From Planomonospora sp. ID82291 (lineage in GTDB: Bacteria; Actinomycetota; Actinomycetes; Streptosporangiales; Streptosporangiaceae), in the NCBI RefSeq assembly GCF_015711645.1, contig NZ_JABTEX010000003.1:372001-436000 (forward strand): a stretch of DNA of 64,000 nucleotides. Reading direction: 5' to 3'. Shown one piece after another: positions 15,146 to 23,114 of this stretch (the first letter of the stretch is position 1; every line of letters starts with the position of its first letter). The position numbers were made by a program, and so were the translations under genes. The notes under the pieces are model-generated. The model ran no database searches. It worked only from the letters and a program-made list of their open reading frames with translations, and was not told the origin of the DNA.

Positions 15146-16036
15146 TCACGCCGTCTCGTCCTCGATGATCTGGAAGGCCGCGGTGGAGCCGCTCGCGGCC
15201 GACTCGATCGCGCCCTGCGTCTCGGTGATGGTGTCCCCCGCGGCGTACAGGCCCGGGACGCTGGTACGGCAGGAGCCGTCGGTCTTGACGTAGCAGTCCT
15301 CGCGGAGGACCAGGCCCCGGTTCCTCGCCAGGCCGGAGACCAGCGGGACCGGGCGCTGGTCGAGCTGCCAGAGCAGGGTCCCCCGCTCGACGACCGCGCC
15401 GTCGTCCAGTTCGACCGCGCGCAGGTCGCCGCCGTCGTGGCGCAGCCCGCGGATCCTCCCGGTGACCGTCTCCACGCCGGGATCGCCCTCCGGCGCCGCC
15501 CCGTCGGTGAAGACGATCACGTCGTCGCTCCAGGCGGCGAACGCCCGGGGCGCCTTCGCCGCGAACTCCGGGTCGGCGGTGACCACCCCCCAGGCGCGCT
15601 CGCGGTTCTCCCAGCCCGAGCAGAAGGGGCAGTGGATGACGGTCGCGCCCCAGCACTCCCGGAACCCCTCCAGTTCGGGGAGGACGTCGGTCATCCCCGT
15701 GGCGAGCAGCACCCGCCGGGCCCAGAGCGGACCTCCGTGCTCGGCGACCACCTCGAACCCGTCCTCCTCTCCCGGGCCGGGGACCAGGTCCGCGGCCTCG
15801 GTCTCGAGGAGTTCGGCCATGCCGTACCGGGCGAGGTCGCGCCAGGCGCGGCCGCGGTACTCGGCGGGGCTCACGCCGTCCAGGCCGAGGATGCCGTGCA
15901 CCCCGTGCGAGCACGCGTTGCGCGGGTCGGCCGGCGACTCCAGCACCGCGACGCGGCGCAGGGACCGGCTGAGCGTCATGGCCGCGGTGAGTCCGGCGGG
16001 CCCGCCGCCGATGATCGCGACGTCATAGTGCTGCAT
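15146..16036 (-). CDS. Thioredoxin-reductase-like flavoprotein with a CPFC redox motif
   Basis: This 296-residue FAD-dependent oxidoreductase has the N-terminal Rossmann motif VAIIGGGPAGLTAA. A CPFC disulfide (Cys136/Cys139, HCPFCSGWE) and the C-terminal FAD motif VPGLYAAGDT follow. The sequence resembles actinobacterial thioredoxin-reductase-like proteins and the GliT/HlmI group of dithiol oxidases rather than true TrxB. The usual NADPH-binding GxGxxA motif in the middle domain is not evident, which favours an O2-using thiol oxidase or a protein fed by another reductase. No thioredoxin or dithiol biosynthesis gene adjoins it. It is divergent from the PTS operon. Confidence 0.8.
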   Translation of the reverse strand: MQHYDVAIIGGGPAGLTAAMTLSRSLRRVAVLESPADPRNACSHGVHGILGLDGVSPAEYRGRAWRDLARYGMAELLETEAADLVPGPGEEDGFEVVAEHGGPLWARRVLLATGMTDVLPELEGFRECWGATVIHCPFCSGWENRERAWGVVTADPEFAAKAPRAFAAWSDDVIVFTDGAAPEGDPGVETVTGRIRGLRHDGGDLRAVELDDGAVVERGTLLWQLDQRPVPLVSGLARNRGLVLREDCYVKTDGSCRTSVPGLYAAGDTITETQGAIESAASGSTAAFQIIEDETA

Positions 16037-16217
16037 GCCGCTCTCCTGCCCCCCTGCGGCGGCCCGTCACCTCCCGCGGGGAGGGCGGAAGCCAGGAGGG
16101 GACGAGCGGCGGACGATCTCCCCTGCTCGGCCCCGGCCCGGCTCCCGCACGGGGGCGGCGGGACGGCCCGGCGAACTGCCCTGCCTTGGCCTCTTGTGCT
16201 CCCACACATACGGGTGT

Positions 16218-16243
16218 AAACAAATACGAAACAACACGGAAAC
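16218..16243 (+). promoter_or_regulatory. Phased AAAC direct repeats, likely DeoR-type operator
   Basis: AAAC occurs at 16218, 16229 and 16240, an exact 11-base spacing that places each copy on the same DNA face. The block lies in the only AT-rich stretch before the DeoR gene. DeoR-family regulators often bind such helically phased direct repeats, so autoregulation of the PTS operon is likely. Confidence 0.55.
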
Positions 16244-16260
16244 GGCGGTGAATCAACACC

Positions 16261-17022
16261 ATGTACGCCGAGGAGCGGCAGCAGGAAATTCTGCGGCGCG
16301 CCCGAGAGGCCGGGCGAGTGGACGTGATGGCACTGGCGGAGGAGTTCGCCGTGACCACCGAGACGATCCGCCGCGATCTGACCGCGCTTGAGCGGGTCGG
16401 GGTGCTGCGGCGCGTGCACGGCGGCGCCATCCCCGTAGAGCGGCTGGGCTTCGAACCCGCCCTGGCCGCCAGGGACGAGGTGCTGACCGCGGAGAAGGAG
16501 CGCATCGCCAAGGCCGCCCTCGCCGAACTCCCGGAGGACGGCGCGGTCATCATCGACGCCGGGACGACCACCGCCCGGCTGGTCCAGGCCCTGCCCCCCG
16601 ACCGGGAGCTCACGGTCATCGTCAACTCCCCGCCCCTGGCGACCGCCCTGGCCGTCCGGCCGGGCCTCAATGTGATCATGATCGGCGGCCGGGTACGCGG
16701 ACGGACGCTGGCCACCGTCGACGACTGGGCCCTGCGCCCGCTGGCCGACCTGCACGTGGACGTGGCGTTCATGGCGGCCAACGGCTGCTCGGTGGCCAAG
16801 GGCCTGACCACGCCCGACCCGGCCGAGGCCGCGATCAAGCGGGCGATGATCGGCGCCGCACAGCGGAGCGTGCTGCTGGCCGACCACACCAAGTTCACCA
16901 ACACCTATCTGGCCCGCTTCGCCACGCTGGCGGAGATCGACCTCGTGATCAGCGACACCGGCCTGGACGCCGCGCTGGCGGCCGAGATCGCGGCCTCCGG
17001 CCCCGAGGTGGTGCGGGCATGA
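16261..17022 (+). CDS. DeoR/GlpR-family regulator of the PTS operon
   Basis: This 253-residue protein has the DeoR helix-turn-helix at the N-terminus (ERQQEILRRAREAGRVDVMALAEEF, then TTETIRRDLTALERVGVLRRVHGGA). A C-terminal phosphosugar-sensing domain follows, with IDAGTTTARL and an ADHTKF signature. Proteins of this group respond to sugar phosphates such as fructose 1-phosphate. Its last bases overlap the kinase gene (ATGA at 17019-17022). It therefore heads the operon it most likely represses. Confidence 0.9.
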   Translation: MYAEERQQEILRRAREAGRVDVMALAEEFAVTTETIRRDLTALERVGVLRRVHGGAIPVERLGFEPALAARDEVLTAEKERIAKAALAELPEDGAVIIDAGTTTARLVQALPPDRELTVIVNSPPLATALAVRPGLNVIMIGGRVRGRTLATVDDWALRPLADLHVDVAFMAANGCSVAKGLTTPDPAEAAIKRAMIGAAQRSVLLADHTKFTNTYLARFATLAEIDLVISDTGLDAALAAEIAASGPEVVRA

Positions 17023-17960
17023 TCGTCACACTGACCCTCAACCCCAGCCTGGACCGGACGATCGATGTCGGGACGCTGACCCGCGGCGCGGTCATCCGCG
17101 CCACCGACACCCACCTCGACCCCGGCGGCAAGGGGGTGAACGTCTCCCGCGCGCTGCTGGCCAACGACGTCCGCTCCTGCGCGGTCGTCCCCTACGGCGG
17201 CGACGAGGGGCGGCGGCTCGTCTCCCTGCTGTCGGCCGAGGGCATCGACATGGTCACCGTGCCGGTCGCCGGGCCGACCCGGTCCAACGTCACGCTGGCC
17301 GAGCCCGACGGCACCGTCACGAAGATCAACGAGCCGGGCACGGCCCTGTCCTCCGCGGAGCTGGACGCCCTCGCCGAGGCGGTGCTCGGCGCGGCGGACT
17401 CGGCGGACTGGGTGGTCGCCTCCGGCAGCCTCCCCCCGGAGGTCCCGGTCGACATCTACGCCCGGCTGTGCCGCCGCTTCACCCGCGCGGGGATCCTCGT
17501 CGCGGTCGACACCAGCGGACCCGCGCTGCTGCCGGCCCTGGCGGCGGGCCCCGCGCTGGTCAAGCCCAACCGGGAGGAGCTCGCCGAGGCGACCGGCCGG
17601 GCGATCACCACGCTCGGCGACGCGATCGAGGCCGCCTCGGTGCTGCGCGCCCGGGGAGCGGAGACCGTCCTGGCCAGCCTCGGCGCCGACGGCGCGGTCC
17701 TGCTCCAGGGCGACCAGATCTGGTACGGCGAGGGCCCGGTCGCCGAACCCCGCAGCACCGTCGGCGCCGGCGACGCCATGCTGGCCGGTTTCCTGGCCGC
17801 CGGAGCCAGAGGCGAGGCCGCCCTGGTCGAGGCACTGGCCTGGGCGACCGCCGCCGTCGGGCTGCCCGGCAGCCGGATGCCCGGCCCGGCCGACATCCGC
17901 CGCGACCACGTCCGCACCTTCACCGCCGATCCGGCCCTGCCGCTGCAGGCCGGGGGCTGA
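17019..17960 (+). CDS. fruK: 1-Phosphofructokinase-type PfkB kinase
   Basis: This 313-residue PfkB/ribokinase-fold kinase has both family signatures. The N-terminal one is DPGGKGVNVSRALLANDV, and the C-terminal one contains the catalytic Asp in STVGAGDAMLAGFLA. Overall layout matches 1-phosphofructokinase (fructose 1-phosphate to fructose 1,6-bisphosphate). The related tagatose-6-phosphate kinase reaction is the main alternative, and the mannitol-type PTS and polyol dehydrogenase downstream make the true substrate open. It is translationally coupled to the DeoR gene. Confidence 0.85.
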   Translation: MIVTLTLNPSLDRTIDVGTLTRGAVIRATDTHLDPGGKGVNVSRALLANDVRSCAVVPYGGDEGRRLVSLLSAEGIDMVTVPVAGPTRSNVTLAEPDGTVTKINEPGTALSSAELDALAEAVLGAADSADWVVASGSLPPEVPVDIYARLCRRFTRAGILVAVDTSGPALLPALAAGPALVKPNREELAEATGRAITTLGDAIEAASVLRARGAETVLASLGADGAVLLQGDQIWYGEGPVAEPRSTVGAGDAMLAGFLAAGARGEAALVEALAWATAAVGLPGSRMPGPADIRRDHVRTFTADPALPLQAGG

Positions 17961-18027
17961 CAGCAGCGCCCCACCACCCCCTGACCGGCACACCCCCGCC
18001 GGTCGCCCCGGAAGGAGCACCAATCAC

Positions 18028-19197
18028 ATGAGCACTGACTACACCCCCACCGTCCAGGGGACCGGGGTGAGAGCCACCATCCAGCGCTTCGGCGGCCACC
18101 TCGCCGGAATGATCATGCCGAACATCGGCGCCTTCATCGCCTGGGGCCTGATCACCGCGCTCTTCATCCCCACGGGCTGGTTCCCCAACGAGGGCCTGGC
18201 CGCCCTCGTCGACCCGATGGTCAAGGTCCTGCTCCCCGTCCTGATCGGTTACACCGGCGGGCGGATGGTGCACGGACAGCGCGGCGCCGTGGTGGGCGCG
18301 ATCGCCACCATGGGCGTGGTCGTCGGCGCCGAGGTGCCGATGTTCCTCGGCGCCATGATCGTCGGCCCTCTCGCCGCCTACCTGATCAAGCTGGTGGACG
18401 GCTTCACCCAGGAGCGGACCAGGGCCGGCTTCGAGATGCTGGTCGACAACTTCACCTCCGGCATCATCGGCGGCGCCATGGCGCTGCTGGGCGTGTGGGG
18501 CATCGGCCCGATCATCGAGACGGTGACCAGCGCGGCGGGCGAGGCCGTCGGCTGGCTGGTGGGCAACAACCTGCTCCCGCTGGCCTCGGTCCTGATCGAG
18601 CCCGCCAAGGTGCTGTTCCTCAACAACGCCATCAACCACGGCGTGCTCAGCCCGCTGGGCGTGGCCGAGGCCGCCGAGCAGGGCAAGTCGATCCTGTTCA
18701 TGCTGGAGAGCAACCCCGGCCCCGGCCTCGGCCTGCTGCTGGCCTTCATGTTCTTCGGCCCCCGGGCGCTGCGCCCCAGCACCCCGGCCGCGATCGTCAT
18801 CCACTTCCTCGGCGGCATCCACGAGATCTACTTCCCGTACGTCCTGATGAAGCCGCGCATGATCCTCGCGGTCATCGCCGGCGGCGCCGCGGGCGTCTTC
18901 ACCTTCATCCTGACCGGCGGCGGCCTGGTGGCTCCGCCGTCCCCCGGCAGCGTCTTCGCCTACTTCGCGGTCACCCCCAAGGGAGGCTGGTTCGCCTCGG
19001 GCGCCGGCATCCTCGTCGCCGCGGCGGTCTCCTTCGCGGTCGCGGCGGTGCTGCTGGGCTTCGGCCGGGGCCAGGAGCAGGACCCGGCCGCCGAGCAGGC
19101 TCCGGACGCGAGCACCGCGACCGAGCCGGGTACAGCCCCGGAGGGGGCCGCCCCCGAGGCCGCGACCGCCGCAGCACCCACATCCAAGGAGGCATGA
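18028..19197 (+). CDS. mtlA: PTS mannitol-type permease, IIC subunit
   Basis: This 389-residue membrane permease follows MtlA. The IIC core has LNNAINHGVLSPLG, the GGIHEIYFPYVLMKP substrate-site signature and about eight membrane spans. The C-terminus is not the usual IIB domain but a short Ala/Pro/Thr-rich acidic tail (from about residue 350). IIB is supplied by the next gene, 3 bases downstream. It imports and phosphorylates a hexitol such as mannitol, although the identity of the sugar is inferred from the family. A GAAGGAG ribosome site precedes the ATG. Confidence 0.9.
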   Translation: MSTDYTPTVQGTGVRATIQRFGGHLAGMIMPNIGAFIAWGLITALFIPTGWFPNEGLAALVDPMVKVLLPVLIGYTGGRMVHGQRGAVVGAIATMGVVVGAEVPMFLGAMIVGPLAAYLIKLVDGFTQERTRAGFEMLVDNFTSGIIGGAMALLGVWGIGPIIETVTSAAGEAVGWLVGNNLLPLASVLIEPAKVLFLNNAINHGVLSPLGVAEAAEQGKSILFMLESNPGPGLGLLLAFMFFGPRALRPSTPAAIVIHFLGGIHEIYFPYVLMKPRMILAVIAGGAAGVFTFILTGGGLVAPPSPGSVFAYFAVTPKGGWFASGAGILVAAAVSFAVAAVLLGFGRGQEQDPAAEQAPDASTATEPGTAPEGAAPEAATAAAPTSKEA

Positions 19198-19200
19198 GCC

Positions 19201-19509
19201 GTGACCGGCATCGACAGCAAGGACATCCGGAAGATCGTCGTGGCCTGCGACGCGGGCATGGGCAGCAGCGTCATGCTCGCCACCCAGGTCCGCCGCCAGC
19301 TCAAGGGCCAGCAGATCGAGGTGGTGCACACCCCGGTCAACTCCATCCCCGGCGACGCCGACGTGGTGCTCTGCCACGCGGGGCTGGCCGACCGGGCCAG
19401 GGCCTCGGCCCCGGGCACCGTGCTGGTCCCCTTCCAGGTCTTCATCGGCGACCCCGCGGTGACGCGGCTCATCGACACCATCAAGAAGGGCGGGACCGTC
19501 GGTGGCTGA
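19201..19509 (+). CDS. PTS mannitol-type IIB subunit
   Basis: This 102-residue stand-alone IIB domain has the phospho-accepting Cys16 in the loop VACDAGMGSSVMLA. It takes the phosphate from the IIA His and passes it to sugar bound in IIC. It uses a GTG start directly after the IIC stop and overlaps the IIA gene by 8 bases. In Escherichia coli this domain is fused to the C-terminus of MtlA; here the fusion is split. Confidence 0.9.
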   Translation: MTGIDSKDIRKIVVACDAGMGSSVMLATQVRRQLKGQQIEVVHTPVNSIPGDADVVLCHAGLADRARASAPGTVLVPFQVFIGDPAVTRLIDTIKKGGTVGG

Positions 19510-19957
19510 GGCCGTCCCGCTCCCCCTGGACCCGCGCGCCGTACGGCTGGACGCCGCGGCGACCGGACGCGACGACGCGATCCTGCAGTGCGGCCGGGTG
19601 CTGATGGAGGTCGGCGCGGTCGAGGCCTCCTACCTCGACGCGATGCTGGAGCGTGAGCGCAGCGTCTCGACCTACATGGGCGAGGGCGTCGCCATCCCGC
19701 ACGGCACCCTGACGGCCAAGGACGCCGTCCGGCACGACGCCCTGTGCGTGCTGCGCTTCCCCGACGGCGTCGACTGGGACGGCGAGCGGGTCACGGTCTG
19801 CGTCGGGATCGCCGCCCGCGGCGACGGCCATCTGCGGCTGCTCTCCGCGCTCGCCCGGATCCTGATGGAACCCGACCGCGCCCGGGCCCTCCGCGATGCG
19901 GACGAGGTCGCCGAGGTGCTCAATCTGCTGGAACCCATAGAGGAGGAAGAAGAATGA
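19502..19957 (+). CDS. PTS mannitol/fructose-type IIA subunit
   Basis: This 151-residue EIIA type-2 domain has the active-site His67 in GVAIPHGT. It accepts phosphate from HPr-His15 and donates it to the IIB cysteine. The start is a GTG at 19502 inside the end of the IIB gene. The stop overlaps the next ATG (ATGA), so it is coupled on both sides. The C-terminus ends in a run of glutamates. Confidence 0.9.
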   Translation: MAEAVPLPLDPRAVRLDAAATGRDDAILQCGRVLMEVGAVEASYLDAMLERERSVSTYMGEGVAIPHGTLTAKDAVRHDALCVLRFPDGVDWDGERVTVCVGIAARGDGHLRLLSALARILMEPDRARALRDADEVAEVLNLLEPIEEEEE

Positions 19958-21006
19958 AGGTCGCCCGTTTCCACGCCCCCGGTGACATCCGGGTCGAGGA
20001 CGCCGACGAGCCCGTCGCCGGGCCCGGCGAGCTCAAGATCCGCGTACGCAACTGCTCCACCTGCGGCACGGACGCCAAGATCCTCAAGCACGGCCACCAC
20101 CACATCAGGCCGCCCCGGGTCATGGGGCACGAGATCGCCGGCGAGGTGGTCGACGGGACCGGCGCGTGGGCTCCGGGCGACCGGGTGCAGGTGATCGCCG
20201 CGATCCCCTGCGGGACGTGCGGCGAGTGCCGCAGGGGCCGGATGACGGTCTGCCCGAACCAGGAGTCGATGGGCTACCACTACGACGGCGGGTTCGCCGA
20301 GTACATGGTGGTGCCCGCGAAGGTCTTGGCGGTGAACGGCGTCAACCGCATCCCCGACGGGGTCGGCTTCGCCGAGGCCTCGGTCGCCGAACCGCTCGCC
20401 TGCGTGCTCAACGGCCAGGAGCTGGCCCGGGTCGGCGAGGGCGACGACGTGGTGATCATGGGGTCGGGCCCCATCGGCTGCCTGCACGTGCGGCTGGCGC
20501 GTTCGCGCGGCGCCGCCCGGGTGTTCCTCGTCGACGTCAACGCCGGACGGCTGGAGGCCGCCGCCGCCCTGGTCCGGCCGGACGCCGCCGTGCACGGCGG
20601 CGGTCCCGGGGCCGCCGGGTCCGCCGGAGATGCCGTGGAGCAGATCCTCAAGCTGACCGAGGGCCGGGGCGCCGACGTCGTCATCACCGCCGCCGCCGCC
20701 GGCGCGGCCCAGGAGCAGGCGCTGCGGATGGCGGCCCGGCAGGGGCGGATCAGTTTCTTCGGCGGCCTGCCCAAGGACCACCCGATCATCCGGTGCGACT
20801 CCAACCTGGTGCACTACCGGGAGCTGACCATCGTCGGCGCCAACGGGTCCAGTCCGGCGCACAACGCCCAGGCGCTGGAGCTGATCGCCGGTGGAGCGGT
20901 CCCGGTGGCCGACCTGATCACCCACCGGCTGTCGCTCCCCGAGGTCCTCGACGGGATCGACATCGTCAGCCGCGGCGAGGCCATCAAGGTCACCGTCGAG
21001 CCCTGA
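19954..21006 (+). CDS. Zinc-dependent medium-chain (polyol-phosphate) dehydrogenase
   Basis: This 350-residue MDR-family enzyme has the catalytic zinc region NCSTCGTDAK and GHE. The four-cysteine structural zinc lobe CGTCGECRRGRMTVC and a Rossmann glycine motif VIMGSGPIGCL are also present. Position in a mannitol-type PTS operon suggests it oxidises an imported hexitol phosphate, such as mannitol 1-phosphate or glucitol 6-phosphate, to a ketose phosphate. It would replace the unrelated MtlD enzyme. The ATG at 19954 overlaps the IIA stop and has an AGGAGGAAGA ribosome site. The substrate is inference. Confidence 0.82.
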   Translation: MKVARFHAPGDIRVEDADEPVAGPGELKIRVRNCSTCGTDAKILKHGHHHIRPPRVMGHEIAGEVVDGTGAWAPGDRVQVIAAIPCGTCGECRRGRMTVCPNQESMGYHYDGGFAEYMVVPAKVLAVNGVNRIPDGVGFAEASVAEPLACVLNGQELARVGEGDDVVIMGSGPIGCLHVRLARSRGAARVFLVDVNAGRLEAAAALVRPDAAVHGGGPGAAGSAGDAVEQILKLTEGRGADVVITAAAAGAAQEQALRMAARQGRISFFGGLPKDHPIIRCDSNLVHYRELTIVGANGSSPAHNAQALELIAGGAVPVADLITHRLSLPEVLDGIDIVSRGEAIKVTVEP

Positions 21007-21118
21007 GCCGCCGGGCTCCACCCCCCACCCCCCGACACCCGCTCCACCCTCAGGCCGGCCCGCCCCTCGCACCGGCTCACCCCCCACGCCAGACCCCACC
21101 CCCACCTCGCCAGAGAGG
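21007..21118 (+). promoter_or_regulatory. C-rich, G-poor spacer before the HPr gene
   Basis: The 122-base gap between the dehydrogenase and HPr genes is almost entirely C with sparse A, T and G, ending in an AGAGAGGAAA ribosome site. A C-rich, G-poor unstructured RNA resembles a Rho-loading site and could lower or time transcription into ptsH and ptsI. No hairpin is evident. Confidence 0.35.
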
Positions 21119-21128
21119 AAATCCGGAC

Positions 21129-21413
21129 ATGCCGGAAAGGACAGTCGTCATCGCCTCGCGCACCGGTCTGCACGCCCGGCCCGCCAAGCTCTTCGTGCAG
21201 GCCGCTGCGGCGCAGGACGTGCCGGTGCGGATCCGTCTCGGCGCGGGCAGATCCGTCCCCGCCACCAGCATGCTCGCCGTGATGGCCCTCGGAGCGGGGC
21301 ACGGCGCCGAGGTCGTCCTGGAGGCCGAGGGAGCGGGCGCGGACGCCGCGCTCGACTCCCTGGCCGGACTGCTGAGCCGCGACCTCGACGCCGAGGAGGC
21401 ACCGGATGCCTGA
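21129..21413 (+). CDS. ptsH: HPr phosphocarrier protein
   Basis: This 94-residue HPr has His15 in the canonical SRTGLHARPA active-site loop. Ser47 aligns with the regulatory Ser46 of Firmicute HPr (TSMLAVMALG). It shuttles phosphate from enzyme I to IIA. Its stop overlaps the enzyme I start by 8 bases. A ptsH inside a sugar operon suggests that this PTS carries its own general components. Confidence 0.93.
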   Translation: MPERTVVIASRTGLHARPAKLFVQAAAAQDVPVRIRLGAGRSVPATSMLAVMALGAGHGAEVVLEAEGAGADAALDSLAGLLSRDLDAEEAPDA

Positions 21414-23064
21414 GACCGCGGCCGGGACGCTGCGCGGCCTCGGGGTCGGGCCGGGGCGGGCGGCGGGCAGAATCGCGCGGATGGCGGGCCCGCTCCCGCT
21501 CCCGGACCCGGTCCGCGCGGCCGATCCGGACCGGGAGCTCGCGGAGGCGCTGCGCGCGCTGCAGGCGGTCTCCGCCGAACTGGCGGCGCGCGCCTCGGCG
21601 GCGGCCGATCCGGCCGCGAGCGCGATCCTGGAGGCGCAGTCGTTCATCGCCGCCGACCCGGGCCTGATCGAATCGGTGCAGGAGAACGTCGCCGCGGGGA
21701 TGGACGCCGTCCACGCCCTCGACGCCGCCTGCGCCGGTCACCGGGAGGCGCTGCTGGCGGCCGGCGGCCTGTTCGCCGAGCGCGCCGCCGACCTGGACGA
21801 CATCCGCAACCGGGCCGTCGCCGCGGTGCTCGGCCTGCCCGTGCCCGGCGTGCCCGATCCGGGCCACCCCTTCGTCCTCGTCGCCGAGGACCTCTCCCCC
21901 GCCGACACCGCGGGTCTCGACACCGGGACCGTGCTCGCCCTGGTCACCGAGAAGGGCGGGCCGACCAGCCACACCGCGATCCTCGCCCGCGCCCTCGGCC
22001 TGCCCGCCGTGGTCGCCTGTCCGGGTGCCGCGCACCTCGGCGAGGGGACCTGGGCGGCGGTCGACGGGACCACCGGGGAGGTCCGCTCCGGCATCGGGGA
22101 GGAGGAGGCCGCCGGGATCCTGCGGCTCGCCGCCGCCGACCGCCTCCGGCAGGCGGAGAGCCGCGGTCCCGGCCGGACCGCCGACGGGCACCCGGTCGAG
22201 CTCCTGCTCAACATCGGCTCCGCCGCCGATCTCGTCCCGGGGGTGGACGCCGAGGGCGTGGGGCTCTTCCGCACCGAGTTCCTCTTCCTCGACCGCCGGG
22301 AGGAGCCGGGCTTCGACGAGCAGGTCGCGGCCTACGAAGCCGTCTTCCGGGCCTTCCCCGGCGGGAAGGTCGTCGTCCGTACGCTCGACGCGGGATCGGA
22401 CAAACCGCTGCCGTTCCTCGACCCGGGCCCGGAGCCCAACCCCGCCCTGGGCGTGCGGGGGCTGCGGGTCGCCCGCGGGCGGCCCGGCGTGCTCGACACC
22501 CAGCTCGACGCGATCGCCGCGGCCGCCCGCGCGAGCGGCGCGCAGCCGTGGGTGATGGCGCCCATGGTCTCCACGGTCGCCGAGGCGGACGACTTCGCCG
22601 CGCGGGCGCGGGCGCGGGGGATCACCCGCGTCGGAGTGATGATCGAGGTCCCGGCCGCCGCCCTCCGGGCGGACCGGCTGCTGGAGCGGCTCGACTTCCT
22701 CAGCATCGGCACCAACGACCTCAGCCAGTACGCCTTCGCCGCCGACCGCCAGCACGGCGAACTCGCCGACCTGCTCGATCCCTGGCAGCCGGGCCTGCTC
22801 GCCCTGATAGCCGGGTGCGCGCAGGCCGGGCTGGCGGCGGGCAAGCCGGTCGGGGTGTGCGGAGAGGCCGCGGCCGACCCCCTCCTGGCTCCCGTGCTGG
22901 CCGGGCTCGGCATCACCAGTCTGTCCATGTCGGCGCCCGGCCTCGCTCCGGTCCGGGACGCGCTGGCCCGCCGTACGCTGCAGCACTGCCGCGACGACGC
23001 CCGGCTCGCCCTGGACGTCGACGACCCGGCGCAGGCCAGGGCGGCGGTCGCCGCGGACCGGTGA
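21406..23064 (+). CDS. ptsI: Enzyme I, PEP-protein phosphotransferase
   Basis: This 552-residue enzyme I has the phospho-accepting His189 in GGPTSHTAILARALG. The PEP-binding barrel follows, with GLFRTEFLFLDR, a VRTLDAGSDKPLPFL segment and the catalytic Cys region KPVGVCGEAAADPLL near the C-terminus. It transfers phosphate from PEP to HPr. Length and domain order are complete. It closes the operon, and a GC-rich inverted repeat follows. Confidence 0.95.
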   Translation: MPETAAGTLRGLGVGPGRAAGRIARMAGPLPLPDPVRAADPDRELAEALRALQAVSAELAARASAAADPAASAILEAQSFIAADPGLIESVQENVAAGMDAVHALDAACAGHREALLAAGGLFAERAADLDDIRNRAVAAVLGLPVPGVPDPGHPFVLVAEDLSPADTAGLDTGTVLALVTEKGGPTSHTAILARALGLPAVVACPGAAHLGEGTWAAVDGTTGEVRSGIGEEEAAGILRLAAADRLRQAESRGPGRTADGHPVELLLNIGSAADLVPGVDAEGVGLFRTEFLFLDRREEPGFDEQVAAYEAVFRAFPGGKVVVRTLDAGSDKPLPFLDPGPEPNPALGVRGLRVARGRPGVLDTQLDAIAAAARASGAQPWVMAPMVSTVAEADDFAARARARGITRVGVMIEVPAAALRADRLLERLDFLSIGTNDLSQYAFAADRQHGELADLLDPWQPGLLALIAGCAQAGLAAGKPVGVCGEAAADPLLAPVLAGLGITSLSMSAPGLAPVRDALARRTLQHCRDDARLALDVDDPAQARAAVAADR

Positions 23065-23069
23065 GCCCT

Positions 23070-23099
23070 CCGCCGGCCGGGCCGGCCGTCCCCCGGCGG
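23070..23099. terminator. Possible bidirectional hairpin between ptsI and the RCC1 gene
   Basis: CCGCCGG (23070-23076) pairs with CCGGCGG (23093-23099) around a GC-rich loop that can fold further. It lies between two convergent genes. No U-tract is present. Confidence 0.4.
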
Positions 23100-23114
23100 T
23101 TCAGCGGACGACGT

